DNA from: Anaerolineales bacterium | GTDB lineage: Bacteria; Chloroflexota; Anaerolineae; 4572-78; J111 | NCBI GenBank assembly: GCA_015075405.1 | Contig: JABTUK010000002.1 | Coordinates: 1,860,001 to 1,924,000, forward strand | Length of the DNA: 64,000 nucleotides | Reading direction: 5' to 3' | Shown: piece by piece, positions 34,049-43,007 of the stretch | Numbering within the stretch: position 1 is the first letter of the stretch | How the letters are laid out: each line of letters starts with the position of its first letter | Notes under the pieces: generated by a model | Database searches by the model: none | Seen by the model: the letters and a program-made list of their open reading frames with translations, nothing else | Told to the model about the DNA's origin: nothing | Made by a program: the position numbers and the translations under genes

Positions 34049-36535
34049 ATGGCTGACAAATTTGATCGTTTTACCAAGCGAGCGCGCCGGGTTCTAACCT
34101 TGGCTCAGGAAGAAGCGCAACGCCTCAACCACAACTACATCGGCACCGAGCATCTTCTGTTGGGACTGGTAAGAGAAGAAAACGGCGTAGCCGTTAGGGT
34201 TCTGCGCGATTTAGGCGTAGACCCCAAGCAAGTCCGGGAGCGGGTAGAACGGACCGTTGGCCGCGGCCAGCGGGCAATGTATGGCAAACTAAGTCTGACC
34301 CCCCGCACCAAGCGGGTGATCGAGTTGGCGGTGGATGAAGCCCGCCGGCTGGGTCATCATTACATCGGCACCGAGCACCTGCTTTTGGGCCTGGTGCGAG
34401 CCGGCGAAGGCGTGGCCGTAGATGTGCTCAAAGGCTTGGGTGTGGGGCTGGATAAGGTTCGCTCGCAAACAGCGCGGGTGATGATGGAAAGTTCAGCCCA
34501 ATCGGCCACCTCAAGCCCGGCCCGCGAATCCAAGGGTACGCCCCTGGTGGACCAGCTCGGCACCGACCTGACCGCCCAAGCCGAAGCCGGTAAATTAGAC
34601 CCGGTGGTAGGCCGCCAGAGCGAAATCGAGCGGGTGATTCAAATTCTTTCCCGCCGCACCAAAAATAATCCCGCCCTCATCGGCGAGCCGGGCGTAGGCA
34701 AAACCGCCATCGTCGAAGGGCTGGCCCAACGAATTGTCAACAATCAAGCCCCCGATACCCTGTTGGGCAAACGGGTGGTCATGCTGGATGTTGGCTCGTT
34801 GGTAGCCGGGACGATGTATCGCGGCCAATTTGAAGAACGTCTGAAACGGGTCATTGAAGAAATCAAAGAGTCTGGCGCAATCCTCTTTATTGACGAACTG
34901 CACATGCTGGTCGGAGCCGGCTCTGCCGGCAGTTCGGTTGACGCGGCCAATATTCTCAAACCGGCCCTGGCCCGCGGCGAGTTACAATGTATCGGCGCGA
35001 CCACGCTGGATGAATACCGCAAAAATATCGAGGGTGACGCTGCCCTGGAACGCCGCTTCCAATCGGTCATGGTGGATGAACCCAGCATCGAAGAAACCAT
35101 CGAGATTCTCAAAGGTATCCGCAGCCGCTACGAAGCCCACCATAACCTGGAAATCACCGATGAAGCCCTGATCGCTGCTGCTCATCTGGCGGCGCGCTAT
35201 GTGCCGGATCGGTTTATGCCGGATAAAGCCATTGACTTGATTGACGAAGCTTCGGCCCGCGTGCGGCTGTACAAAGTTCCGTTCGCCTCCGAGCTAACCG
35301 ATAAAGTCGTTGAGATGCGCGACCTGCCCTCGGAGCGAGAACCCTCTTTTTCCTCGTCGCGTTATGATGATATGGCCCGTTTGCGCGGCGGGGAGGATTT
35401 GACCGACGCCCTGGATGATTTGGACCTGGATTTTGAGGAGCCGGCGCTGGAAAAGCCCAAAGTTATGGAAGAAGACATCGCCGAGGTCGTCTCCATGTGG
35501 ACCGGAATCCCGGTTCGCCGCCTGGCGACGGAAGAGAAAGAGCGACTGCTCCAGATGGAAGGAGCGTTGCACAAGCGTGTCGTGGGGCAAAACGAAGCCA
35601 TCGAGGCCATTTCAAAGGCGGTGCGCCGGGCGCGAGCTGGTTTGAAAGACCCCAAACGGCCCATTGGCACTTTTATTTTCTTGGGACCGACGGGCGTGGG
35701 CAAAACCGAATTGGCCAAAGCCCTGGCCGAGTTTATGTTCGGCAGTGAAGATGCCCTGATTAAACTCGACATGAGCGAGTTTATGGAACGGCACAACGTG
35801 GCCCGCTTGGTGGGTTCACCGCCGGGTTATGTCGGTTACGAGGAAGGCGGCCAACTGACCGAAGCCGTCCGCCGCCGCCCGTACAGCGTGATTTTGTTTG
35901 ATGAGATTGAAAAAGCGCACCCGGAAGCCTTCAATACCTTGCTCCAAATCATGGAAGACGGCCATCTGAGTGATGCCAAAGGCAAAAAAGTTAATTTCCG
36001 CAATACCATTCTCATTCTGACCTCTAACGTGGGCGCAGACCTGATCAAGCGCGAAACTAGCCTGGGCTTTGGGGTCAAAAAGGATGAGAAAGTCGGCGAA
36101 AACGACGCCTATCAGAAGATGCGCAAAAAGGTTGTCAGCGAGATGGAGCGCATGTTCCGGCCCGAATTTCGTAACCGGCTGGATGGAACCATTATCTTCC
36201 GGGCGTTGAGCCGCGAAGAAATCACCCAAATTGTGGACCTGCTGATCAACCTGGTCCAGGAACGCTTGAAGGAGCAAGAACTGACCCTCGAAGTGACCGA
36301 TGCGGTCAAGCAACTGATTGCCGAAGAAGGGTACGATCCCGACTTTGGGGCGCGCCCGCTGCGCCGGGTCATTCAGGCCAAGATTGAAGACGCTTTGTCT
36401 GAAGGCATTCTGGCCGGCGACTTTGCCCTGGGCGACACCGTCCAGGCGGAAGTTGAGGACGGCAAAATTGTCTTCAAGGTTTTGCAGGCAGGTAATCAGG
36501 AGCCGGCTGAAAAACTTTCGGCGCCAGTGGTTTAA
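34049..36535 (+). CDS. clpC: ClpC-type AAA+ unfoldase
   Basis: 828 residues. Two Clp N repeats (about 5-70 and 80-145; [32 protein letters not shown]) bind substrates and adaptors. The first AAA+ domain has Walker A GEPGVGKT and [14 protein letters not shown]; the second has GPTGVGKT and [15 protein letters not shown]-terminal D2-small domain ([15 protein letters not shown]). It threads proteins into ClpP and is linked to heat and regulatory proteolysis. The segment between D1 and D2 (about 425-475) is a Ser/Arg then strongly acidic linker ([10 protein letters not shown]) rather than the UVR-type coiled coil usual in ClpC, so adaptor control may differ. A weak AAGGA site precedes the ATG. Confidence 0.93.
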   Translation: MADKFDRFTKRARRVLTLAQEEAQRLNHNYIGTEHLLLGLVREENGVAVRVLRDLGVDPKQVRERVERTVGRGQRAMYGKLSLTPRTKRVIELAVDEARRLGHHYIGTEHLLLGLVRAGEGVAVDVLKGLGVGLDKVRSQTARVMMESSAQSATSSPARESKGTPLVDQLGTDLTAQAEAGKLDPVVGRQSEIERVIQILSRRTKNNPALIGEPGVGKTAIVEGLAQRIVNNQAPDTLLGKRVVMLDVGSLVAGTMYRGQFEERLKRVIEEIKESGAILFIDELHMLVGAGSAGSSVDAANILKPALARGELQCIGATTLDEYRKNIEGDAALERRFQSVMVDEPSIEETIEILKGIRSRYEAHHNLEITDEALIAAAHLAARYVPDRFMPDKAIDLIDEASARVRLYKVPFASELTDKVVEMRDLPSEREPSFSSSRYDDMARLRGGEDLTDALDDLDLDFEEPALEKPKVMEEDIAEVVSMWTGIPVRRLATEEKERLLQMEGALHKRVVGQNEAIEAISKAVRRARAGLKDPKRPIGTFIFLGPTGVGKTELAKALAEFMFGSEDALIKLDMSEFMERHNVARLVGSPPGYVGYEEGGQLTEAVRRRPYSVILFDEIEKAHPEAFNTLLQIMEDGHLSDAKGKKVNFRNTILILTSNVGADLIKRETSLGFGVKKDEKVGENDAYQKMRKKVVSEMERMFRPEFRNRLDGTIIFRALSREEITQIVDLLINLVQERLKEQELTLEVTDAVKQLIAEEGYDPDFGARPLRRVIQAKIEDALSEGILAGDFALGDTVQAEVEDGKIVFKVLQAGNQEPAEKLSAPVV

Positions 36536-36563
36536 GATAACCGCCGCTAAAAACTAAAAACAG

Positions 36564-36597
36564 AACAGGCTCTGCGCTGTGTAGAGCCTGTTTTTTA
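36564..36597 (+). terminator. Terminator after clpC
   Basis: Stem AACAGGCTCT / AGAGCCTGTT with loop GCGCTGTGT and a T6 tail. Confidence 0.9.
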
Positions 36598-36613
36598 TGA
36601 GATAGGATAAAGC

Positions 36614-36715
36614 ATGACTTCCAAACATATTGCCGCTCAAATGTAGGCAGTGCGCCAGGCGTCCGCCGAGGATTTCCGTGGGGTGCTGCGGCGCGTGGCC
36701 GAACTGTTACCTTAG
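36614..36715 (+). pseudogene. Possible relict coding frame between two terminators
   Basis: ATG at 36614, in-frame TAG at 36644, then continuing in the same frame (AVRQASAEDFRGVLRRVAELLP) to TAG at 36713-36715. Thirty-three codons in all. It might be a decayed gene end or chance; no family is recognised. Confidence 0.25.
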
Positions 36716-36728
36716 ATCAGGAAAAACC

Positions 36729-36766
36729 AAAAGGCCGAGGATTATGACTCCTCGGCCCTTTTATTT
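36729..36766 (+). terminator. Terminator
   Basis: Stem AAAAGGCCGAGGA / TCCTCGGCCCTTTT with a following T-rich tract. Works best on the plus strand; also plausible for the minus strand after 36851. Confidence 0.8.
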
Positions 36767-36772
36767 TAACTA

Positions 36773-36831
36773 GCCCAAGCACCCTTCAATACGCCCTTCG
36801 CTTCGCTCAGAGCTACTCAGGATGCTTGGGC
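36773..36831. repeat. Palindromic repeat with CCTTCG...CTCAG core
   Basis: Perfect outer inverted repeat GCCCAAGCA / TGCTTGGGC around CCCTTCGCTTCGCTCAG...CTCAGG. The core is of the dispersed 'CCTGAG..GTCGAAGG' kind, also seen at 48695-48811. Confidence 0.55.
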
Positions 36832-36850
36832 CGAAGAATGGTAACTTGAG

Positions 36851-37240
36851 TTAACCGTAACTTTCCTGGGGATATTTTTTGACCTGGCTGTAGATGGTTT
36901 CAATCAAGTGACTGGAGCTAAAAGGTTTGGTCAAGTAGCCGCTGGCGCCCATGGCGGTGGCCCTGGCGGCTTCTTCTTCCTGGCCCAAAGCTGTCACCAC
37001 AATGATGGGGATATCCCGCGTTTGCGGGTCTTCTTTAGCGGCGGCCAAAAATTCATGCCCATCCATCAGCGGCATAGAAATATCACAGGTTACCACATCA
37101 GGCTTTTTCTCTTTGAGAAGACGCAGACCTTGCAGGCCATCAGGGGCTTCCAGGGTAATAAAGCCGGACTGTTCGAGCATCCTGGCCACCAAGCGACGAA
37201 TGTGGACAGCATCATCGATGATTAAAACGGTTACTGGCAC
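36851..37240 (-). CDS. Single-domain response regulator
   Basis: 129 residues, one receiver domain: Asp9-Asp10 in IIDDAVH, phosphoacceptor Asp53 in VTCDISMPLMDG, Thr in VVTALG and Lys in YLTKPFSS. It is the last gene of a minus-strand row with two STAS proteins and an RsbU-RsbW-type protein, so it may take part in the same control, but no kinase is beside it. Only a 14-base gap separates it from the STAS gene at 37255. Confidence 0.9.
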   Translation of the reverse strand: MPVTVLIIDDAVHIRRLVARMLEQSGFITLEAPDGLQGLRLLKEKKPDVVTCDISMPLMDGHEFLAAAKEDPQTRDIPIIVVTALGQEEEAARATAMGASGYLTKPFSSSHLIETIYSQVKKYPQESYG

Positions 37241-37254
37241 AGATAGAAACCACT

Positions 37255-37593
37255 TTAGGGTAAATTTTGCCGGGCCGCTTCTGGGGTAGGGTAAATGGGA
37301 AAAACCCGATCGAGCATTGTCAGCCGAAGCACTACTTGCACTTTTTCTTGAACGCCACTCAGAGCGAGATTTCCCCCTTTTTCACGCACCAAACGCAGCC
37401 CTGAGACCAATGAGGATAGCCCTGAGCTATCCATAAACGGCACCTCTTGCATATCAATCACAATTTTGAGATGGCCTGCCGCAATAAGGTCGTTCAAGTC
37501 GGCCTTAACGGTAGGACAAGTATAGGCATCGAGTCGGCCCTCAAGACGAACCACCGTCCAGTCTGGGGGCAGGGCTTGGTGCGAGATCTCCAT
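37255..37593 (-). CDS. STAS-domain anti-sigma-factor antagonist
   Basis: 112 residues, a complete STAS domain (VVRLEGRLDAYTCPTVKADL; DMQEVPFMDSSGLSSLVSGL) with the phosphorylatable Ser57 in DSSG. Antagonists of this type (SpoIIAA/RsbV) bind an anti-sigma kinase when unphosphorylated. A paralogue lies 20 bases upstream at 37614 and an RsbU-RsbW fusion further upstream, all on the same strand. Confidence 0.88.
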   Translation of the reverse strand: MEISHQALPPDWTVVRLEGRLDAYTCPTVKADLNDLIAAGHLKIVIDMQEVPFMDSSGLSSLVSGLRLVREKGGNLALSGVQEKVQVVLRLTMLDRVFPIYPTPEAARQNLP

Positions 37594-37613
37594 GTCAGGC
37601 TTGCCTTTCGGTT

Positions 37614-37952
37614 TTAATTCAGGCTGCTTAAGGCGTCATCCACACTATCGTGTATTTCAAAAACACGATCAAACATGGTTAGTTCAAACAGCAACCGCGC
37701 CTGCGATTGGGGAGAGGCCAGCTTTAAGTTTGCAGCCTCACCGCCCAGAGTTTTTAACCCCGATACCAGCGCCGCCAGACCAGAACTATCTATAAATGGA
37801 ACCTCTTGCAGATCAACTACCACTGTTGTCACGCCCTGGTCAACCAGATTTCTAAAGGCTTGCTTGGCTTCTTCAGCGGAACGGGCATTTAACGCCCCAT
37901 TCAGAGAGACAATGCTCATGGTCGGGGATACGGATTTGTACGAAATTTCCAT
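37614..37952 (-). CDS. STAS-domain anti-sigma-factor antagonist, paralogue
   Basis: 112 residues, with the same layout as its neighbour: VVDLQEVPFIDSSGLAALVSGL with Ser57. Moderately diverged from the 37255 protein, so an established duplicate rather than recent. It would be a second switch protein for the same or another anti-sigma kinase. Confidence 0.88.
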   Translation of the reverse strand: MEISYKSVSPTMSIVSLNGALNARSAEEAKQAFRNLVDQGVTTVVVDLQEVPFIDSSGLAALVSGLKTLGGEAANLKLASPQSQARLLFELTMFDRVFEIHDSVDDALSSLN

Positions 37953-38107
37953 AAAATCTACTCCTGATACATTTGCATGATTTAGAGTGAGTATTTAGCT
38001 TATAACAACCAACTGGCAATATTGGTTGAGAGCTGTTTAACCGATAGGTAAAACCTAATCCCTATTGTAATCGCTAAAGAAATAGAACGCAATTTACACA
38101 GGGTATG

Positions 38108-40165
38108 TCAAGTGCTTTGGATATACTTTTCCAGATGCCAATGGTTGCCCCGCTCCGGATGTCGATCATAAGTGACCACGTCCATAATTTGCCGGACGAT
38201 ATGCAAGCCGTATCCCCCCTCAATCAGTTGATGGGGGTTGATGCTGGGTTCAGGAATAGTGGCTGGATCAAAACTGACTCCGGTATCATAAAAGTCCAGA
38301 TATACAGCTTGCTGCAACAAGGTAATCCGGCCGGTGATCTCGCCTTTTTGGTTGGCATAGGCATGCTGGATAATATTGGTGCAAATTTCAGAAATAGCCA
38401 GTTCTATCAGATAGATGAAATCGTTGGCCGCCGAGCCCGAAGGCAACATTGGCAACTGGCGGCAGGTATGGGTAATTTCTTGGGAAATTTCGGTCAGGTA
38501 CCTGATATCGGCAGGATACTTAAAATCTATGGTTCTGATCACGGGTCCGGCAGTTTTTGGAATGATAGTCTCTGGTTGGGGCAGCATTTTGACCACCAAC
38601 ATCGTGGCGTCATCCCGGCTCAACGAGTCCTGCCGAAACTGAGCAATTGCCGTTTGAATCTGCTGCTGTAGCGCCTCAGGGGGTTCCTGAGCATTCGCTT
38701 CTACCAATTGAATGAGCCGGTCCAGGCCAAAAATCTCACCATCTGGGGCTTGCGCCTCGGTGATGCCGTCGGTATAGAAGATCAGGGCATCGCCGGGTTT
38801 CAAGGCTACGGTCCGGGTCGACTCGCCCCGGTAAAATATGCCGATAGGGGGAGAAGTTGCTTTTAATTGTTCAGTGATTTGGGTTTCGGCTCGCCAGAGA
38901 ATGGCCGGCGTGTGACCGGCGCTGGCATAACTAAGCATGCCGGCAAAGGGGTCAATTGTGGCTACAAAAGCCGTCACAAAAGAGTCGGCCCGGCTCAGAT
39001 CATGATACAAAACATTGTTGGCTTGATGGATAATGGTATGAGGCAGGTCGCCCCGAATGGCCTCGACCCGCAGTATAGTCCGGGTAACAGAGGTAAGCAT
39101 GGCCGCCGGAATACCTTTACCGGCCACATCGCCAATAATGATGGTGAGCTGCCGGTCGCCAACGGTTATGAAATCATAAAAATCACCCCCTACTTCTGAA
39201 GCCGGAATAGATACCACCGCCATTGTCAAGCCACTCAACTGGGGTAGCTGCGTGGGCAGCAGGCTCTCCTGGATTTCGGCGGCAATTTCCAGCTCGCGGC
39301 TGAGGCGCTCTTCGATAATCAAGCGCTGGTGGACCAGAAAATTCTTAATAATGGAAGCCACTTGTTGGGCCAGGGCGGCCAGTAATTTGGCGTCGCCAGC
39401 AGTGAAATTTTTATTGGTCTTATTGATCAAACCCAGCGCGGCCTGGCAATCTTCATCAGTAATCAACAGAGGGGTGGCTAAAAGTGTTTCCACCGGGGCC
39501 GGCGCTTCGGGCCAAATCTGGCGGCAGGTCGTCATATCATTGCAAAGCACCAAATGGTTGGCCCGGATCAAATTCTCCAGAAGGGATTCTCGACAAAGCT
39601 GAGGCTCGATCCGGTGAGTTCCACCGGTGACACAATCAAACGCATCGGGCCTCTGCAGCAGAATAAAACTGTCCTCGGTGTTAACCACCTGTTGGATTTC
39701 CTGAAGAATGGATTTGAGCGCCGCCAGCAGGTTGGAGGTAAAAGCCAGATTTTGAGTGACCCGATAAATCAATTCCAGTTGGTCCCAGGCCCCAATTAAC
39801 TCATCGGTCATGCCCTGGAGCGCTTCTTCCTCCACAAAACGAGCCACCAGCGTTTTAGCGCCCCAACTTAATAAGGGGACATCTTTCTCGGCGGCATTCA
39901 GTGCCAGCAGGTAGCCAAAAGCCTGCTGACCATCGAAAAGGGGCATAGCCAGCAACTTTTGGTTAACGTAGGTAACAACAGTGGGTTTATCGGGCGAGAG
40001 TTGAGGAAAAATTTCAGGCCAGGCGATCTGATGCGCCCCATTTGTGTGGGTCAACAGTTCCCCTGCCGGGGAAAGCGCAAATAGATCACCGCCGGAAATC
40101 TGACGCCACTGCTGCGCAAATTCATGCAATAAATTAAGCTTGGTTGAGTTCAATTTTGGCATCAA
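38108..40165 (-). CDS. RsbU-type phosphatase fused to an anti-sigma kinase domain
   Basis: 685 residues. A GAF-like sensory region (about 120-280), a coiled coil, a PP2C-type SpoIIE phosphatase domain (VSIPASEVGGDFYDF near 323; IGDVAGKGIPAAMLTS; HTPAILWRAE), and a C-terminal GHKL ATPase of RsbW/SpoIIAB type (ELAISEICTNIIQHAYANQ near 588; EGGYGLHIVRQIMDV). The phosphatase would dephosphorylate STAS antagonists and the kinase domain would phosphorylate them, so both opposing activities are in one chain. No sigma factor is encoded nearby. A -10/-35 pair on the minus strand (40201-40229) is 36 bases before the start. Confidence 0.9.
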   Translation of the reverse strand: MMPKLNSTKLNLLHEFAQQWRQISGGDLFALSPAGELLTHTNGAHQIAWPEIFPQLSPDKPTVVTYVNQKLLAMPLFDGQQAFGYLLALNAAEKDVPLLSWGAKTLVARFVEEEALQGMTDELIGAWDQLELIYRVTQNLAFTSNLLAALKSILQEIQQVVNTEDSFILLQRPDAFDCVTGGTHRIEPQLCRESLLENLIRANHLVLCNDMTTCRQIWPEAPAPVETLLATPLLITDEDCQAALGLINKTNKNFTAGDAKLLAALAQQVASIIKNFLVHQRLIIEERLSRELEIAAEIQESLLPTQLPQLSGLTMAVVSIPASEVGGDFYDFITVGDRQLTIIIGDVAGKGIPAAMLTSVTRTILRVEAIRGDLPHTIIHQANNVLYHDLSRADSFVTAFVATIDPFAGMLSYASAGHTPAILWRAETQITEQLKATSPPIGIFYRGESTRTVALKPGDALIFYTDGITEAQAPDGEIFGLDRLIQLVEANAQEPPEALQQQIQTAIAQFRQDSLSRDDATMLVVKMLPQPETIIPKTAGPVIRTIDFKYPADIRYLTEISQEITHTCRQLPMLPSGSAANDFIYLIELAISEICTNIIQHAYANQKGEITGRITLLQQAVYLDFYDTGVSFDPATIPEPSINPHQLIEGGYGLHIVRQIMDVVTYDRHPERGNHWHLEKYIQST

Positions 40166-40200
40166 ACTGATCTACCCGATTCGGATGTAAACATGGTTCA

Positions 40201-40229
40201 ATTATACCACAATTTAGAGCGTGTGTCGC
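40201..40229 (-). promoter_or_regulatory. Minus-strand promoter of the RsbU-RsbW gene
   Basis: On the minus strand GCGACA (40229-40224), a 17-bp spacer and TATAAT (40206-40201), the latter preceded by TGG (TGn extended -10). Transcription would start near 40195. Confidence 0.6.
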
Positions 40230-40257
40230 AGGTAAATTTATTTATTAGCCAACCCTG

Positions 40258-40266
40258 TGCTATAAT
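40258..40266 (+). promoter_or_regulatory. Extended -10 promoter of the lgt operon
   Basis: TGCTATAAT, an extended -10, with no good -35. It is 123 bases before the lgt start; the word-array hairpin at 40286-40371 lies between. Confidence 0.5.
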
Positions 40267-40285
40267 AGGCCCTTGTTGCTTAACG

Positions 40286-40371
40286 GTAATCAGTATCCAG
40301 TAATCAGTAGTCAGTAATCAGTAATCAGAAAGACAGTCCACTGGTAACTGATAACTGGTCACTGATTACTA
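40286..40371. repeat. Word-array hairpin (word CAGTAAT) upstream of lgt
   Basis: Left arm with five degenerate CAGTAATs, spacer AAAGACAGTC, right arm with ACTGGTAACTGATAACTGG and ACTGATTACT. Transcribed in the lgt leader. Confidence 0.85.
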
Positions 40372-40388
40372 CTTTATGAGGAGAAGAT

Positions 40389-41318
40389 ATGCCCTCCCCT
40401 GCGGATCCAATTTTATTTCAAGCAGGCCCTTTTGTTGTGCGCTGGTACGGGTTGTTAATTGTAGCCGGCGCGCTGGCCGCTGCTTATATTGCCTCCATAG
40501 AGGCGCGTCGCAAAAAAGAAGACCCGGATCATGCCTGGAATGTGCTGATCTGGTGTTTAATTTTGGGCATCATCGGCGCCCGGTTGTATCACGTACTCTC
40601 ATCTCCCGCCGGCGGCAGCCGAGGGTTCAGCTATTACTTTATCGAACAGCCCTTTACCACGATTACCCTCTTTGGGGTAGCTATCCCTTTTCCCACCGCT
40701 TTGATGATTTGGCAAGGGGGCATTGGCATTTATGGCGCGCTATTGGGCGGCATTTTGGCGGTTTTTATCTATACCCGCCGCCACCACCTGAACTTTTGGC
40801 GCTGGCTCGATAATATTGCGCCGGGCATGCTCCTGGCCCAGGCAATTGGCCGTTGGGGCAACTTTTTCAACCAGGAACTTTATGGCCCACCGACTGATCT
40901 ACCCTGGGGCATTACCATCACCAACGCCAATCAGCGGATTCCTCCCTACAATGACTTGACTGCTTATCCCCTGGAAACAACCACCTTCCATCCCGTTTTC
41001 CTGTACGAGTCGCTTTGGAATTTGATCGGGTTTGGACTACTCATGTGGATCGCCCGCAAATACGCCCATAAATTATTGGATGGCGACCTGCTCTCGTTGT
41101 ATCTGATCTGGTACTCCACCGGCCGGATTCTCATCGAGTTTTTACGCCCCGATGCCTGGACCATTGGCGCTGTTCCTACGGCCCAGATTGTGGGGGCGGT
41201 CCTGATCCTGATGGGCCTGGGCCTGATGATCTACCGCCGCCGCAACCCGGCCCTGGCGACCAACCCCTTCACCCATCCCACTCCCCAACCCAAACGCCGC
41301 CGCCCGGCCCGGCCATGA
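40389..41318 (+). CDS. lgt: Prolipoprotein diacylglyceryl transferase, copy 1
   Basis: 309 residues, about seven membrane segments. The family signature GRxGNxxNxExxG appears as AIGRWGNFFNQELYG near 152, preceded by the conserved ALMIWQGGIGIYGALLGG. Lgt transfers diacylglycerol to the lipobox cysteine of prolipoproteins. The C-terminus has a Pro/Arg-rich extension. RBS GAGGAG before the ATG. A second lgt follows one gene later (43008), so the cell has at least two copies; one lipoprotein substrate (45015) is nearby. Confidence 0.93.
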   Translation: MPSPADPILFQAGPFVVRWYGLLIVAGALAAAYIASIEARRKKEDPDHAWNVLIWCLILGIIGARLYHVLSSPAGGSRGFSYYFIEQPFTTITLFGVAIPFPTALMIWQGGIGIYGALLGGILAVFIYTRRHHLNFWRWLDNIAPGMLLAQAIGRWGNFFNQELYGPPTDLPWGITITNANQRIPPYNDLTAYPLETTTFHPVFLYESLWNLIGFGLLMWIARKYAHKLLDGDLLSLYLIWYSTGRILIEFLRPDAWTIGAVPTAQIVGAVLILMGLGLMIYRRRNPALATNPFTHPTPQPKRRRPARP

Positions 41319-41334
41319 GGATGTTTCCCCTTCA

Positions 41335-42915
41335 ATGATTAAAAAACAAACCCCTCATGTGGTTTTACTGGTTTTAGATACACACCGGCGCGACCGGCTG
41401 ACCACCTACGGCTATACCCGGCTCACCTCGCCCAACATTGATGCCTTTGCTCAACAGGCCACCGTCTTTGAAAACGGCATCAGCCCGGCCCAGTGGACCA
41501 TTCCGGCCCACACCTCTATCTTTACCGGCGAATACCCCACCACTCACCAAACCCTTCAGGCCCACTCGACCCTTGACCACAGCTTTGATACGCTGGCTCA
41601 CCTGTTACAGCTCAACGGCTACCACACCGTTGGCTTTTGCAACAACCCCCTGATCGGTATTTTGAATAATGGTTTAAAGCGGGGTTTCGATACCTTCTAC
41701 AATTATAGCGGCGCAGTGCCCTCGGTGCCGCGCTCATCCAACCGGCTGCCCTGGCCGCTGGACGGCCTGTGGGAGTGGTACACCCAACTTCTGCGCAAGG
41801 CTTCCTACCCGGTGCAAAATGTTTTTGCCCACTCAGAGTTTTGGTTCCGCCTGTTTATGCGCCCCGCCTTTGTTTCGATGTGGACCTGGCTGGCTAATTT
41901 CAAGGGGGACACGGCCAAAACCGTGCGGGATGTCCACGAATGTTTGAGCCGGGCGCAGACCAGCCCCACCGCCAAACCTCACTTTCTGTTCATCAATTTG
42001 ATGCAAACACACACCCCCTACACCCTGCCCGAAAGGTATATCAATCAGTTTGCGCCTTACTTTAAAGAAGATCGTGCCGTGCGCGACTTTGTGCGTAACT
42101 ACAACTCGCAGGCGTTTCGCTGGTTGTTACCCCTGGAAGAACGTTTCAAACCGATGGAGGCCAGAGTCCTCAGCGATCTGTACGACGCTGAGGTGGCCTA
42201 CCAGGATCACCTGTTGGGCCAGTTGTTGGAATTTTTAAGCCGCCAGGAAAATATCCTGACCATCATTGTGGCCGACCACGGCGAGGGCCTGGGTGAGCAC
42301 AGCTTTATGGGTCATTCTTTTGTGACTTATCAGGAGTTGGTGCATGTTCCACTCGTTGTTAAGTTTCCCGACCAGACAGCAGCCGGTCAGCGGATTGGCA
42401 AAACCGTGTCAACCCGGCGCATCTTTCATACCATCCTCGATACAGCCAAAGTTCATCCAGCCGAGTCAACCTATCGCCCGGCCGGTGAAATAAAAGGGTT
42501 GAGCCTGGCCCGGACCGTCCAGGGCTTAGAGCCGGAACAGGAAACGGTTTTGGTTGAAGCCTATCCGCCAAATACCTTCCTGGGCATGATGGAAACCCAC
42601 GTACCCCGCATGATCGAAAGTTTTCACTGCCGGCTCAATCGCTGGGCCATCTACGATGCCGAAGATCGTTACAAACTGGTGCGAATTGCCGGAATTAAAG
42701 ATGAACTGTATGATTTGCAGGCAGACCCCCAAGAGGAAACTGATCTTGCGGCCACGCAGCCAGAACAAGTTGCCCAACTTGTTAGCAAACTAGAGAGCAG
42801 CATCGCCAAAGCGGTCGCTCGCCGCCCGGCAAACTGGACGACTGCCCCGGCGCTTAACTTTGACGACGACGAAAATTTAAGAAAACAACTGCGGGCGTTA
42901 GGCTATATTGAGTAA
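41335..42915 (+). CDS. Sulfatase-fold hydrolase/phosphotransferase with Thr at the nucleophile site
   Basis: 526 residues of the alkaline phosphatase superfamily. Metal-binding Asp15 in LLVLDTHRRD, the active-site block AQWTIPAHTSIFTGEYP with Thr55 where sulfatases have the formylglycine-forming Cys or Ser (CxPxR), and the second metal site IIVADHGEGLGEHSFMGHS. The absent Cys and the H instead of R (T-x-P-x-H) argue against a normal sulfatase; a Thr nucleophile is known for LtaS-type phosphoglycerol transferases. There is no membrane domain or signal peptide. It starts 16 bases after lgt and precedes a second lgt, suggesting work on a lipid or anionic glycan. Confidence 0.75.
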   Translation: MIKKQTPHVVLLVLDTHRRDRLTTYGYTRLTSPNIDAFAQQATVFENGISPAQWTIPAHTSIFTGEYPTTHQTLQAHSTLDHSFDTLAHLLQLNGYHTVGFCNNPLIGILNNGLKRGFDTFYNYSGAVPSVPRSSNRLPWPLDGLWEWYTQLLRKASYPVQNVFAHSEFWFRLFMRPAFVSMWTWLANFKGDTAKTVRDVHECLSRAQTSPTAKPHFLFINLMQTHTPYTLPERYINQFAPYFKEDRAVRDFVRNYNSQAFRWLLPLEERFKPMEARVLSDLYDAEVAYQDHLLGQLLEFLSRQENILTIIVADHGEGLGEHSFMGHSFVTYQELVHVPLVVKFPDQTAAGQRIGKTVSTRRIFHTILDTAKVHPAESTYRPAGEIKGLSLARTVQGLEPEQETVLVEAYPPNTFLGMMETHVPRMIESFHCRLNRWAIYDAEDRYKLVRIAGIKDELYDLQADPQEETDLAATQPEQVAQLVSKLESSIAKAVARRPANWTTAPALNFDDDENLRKQLRALGYIE

Positions 42916-42918
42916 AAA

Positions 42919-42990
42919 GTGGAAGGTTGGAAAGTTGGAAGGTTGGAAAAAACCAGCCTTCCAATCCTCCACCCCTCCCTTCTTCCAATC
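42919..42990. repeat. Word-array hairpin (word GGAAGGTT) between sulfatase-fold gene and lgt2
   Basis: Left arm GGAAGGTTGGAAAGTTGG repeated; right arm CCTTCCAATCCTCC...TTCCAATC. It starts right after the stop of the upstream gene and ends ~15 bases before the RBS of lgt2. Confidence 0.85.
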
Positions 42991-43007
42991 TTTTTTGAGG
43001 TAATTTT

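Larger units (their letters stand above)
36536..36850. other. Intergenic region with two terminators and a relict frame
   Basis: 315 bases after clpC: a terminator (36564-36597), a short interrupted frame (36614-36715), a second terminator (36729-36766) and a palindromic repeat (36773-36831) next to the minus-strand receiver gene. Confidence 0.55.
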
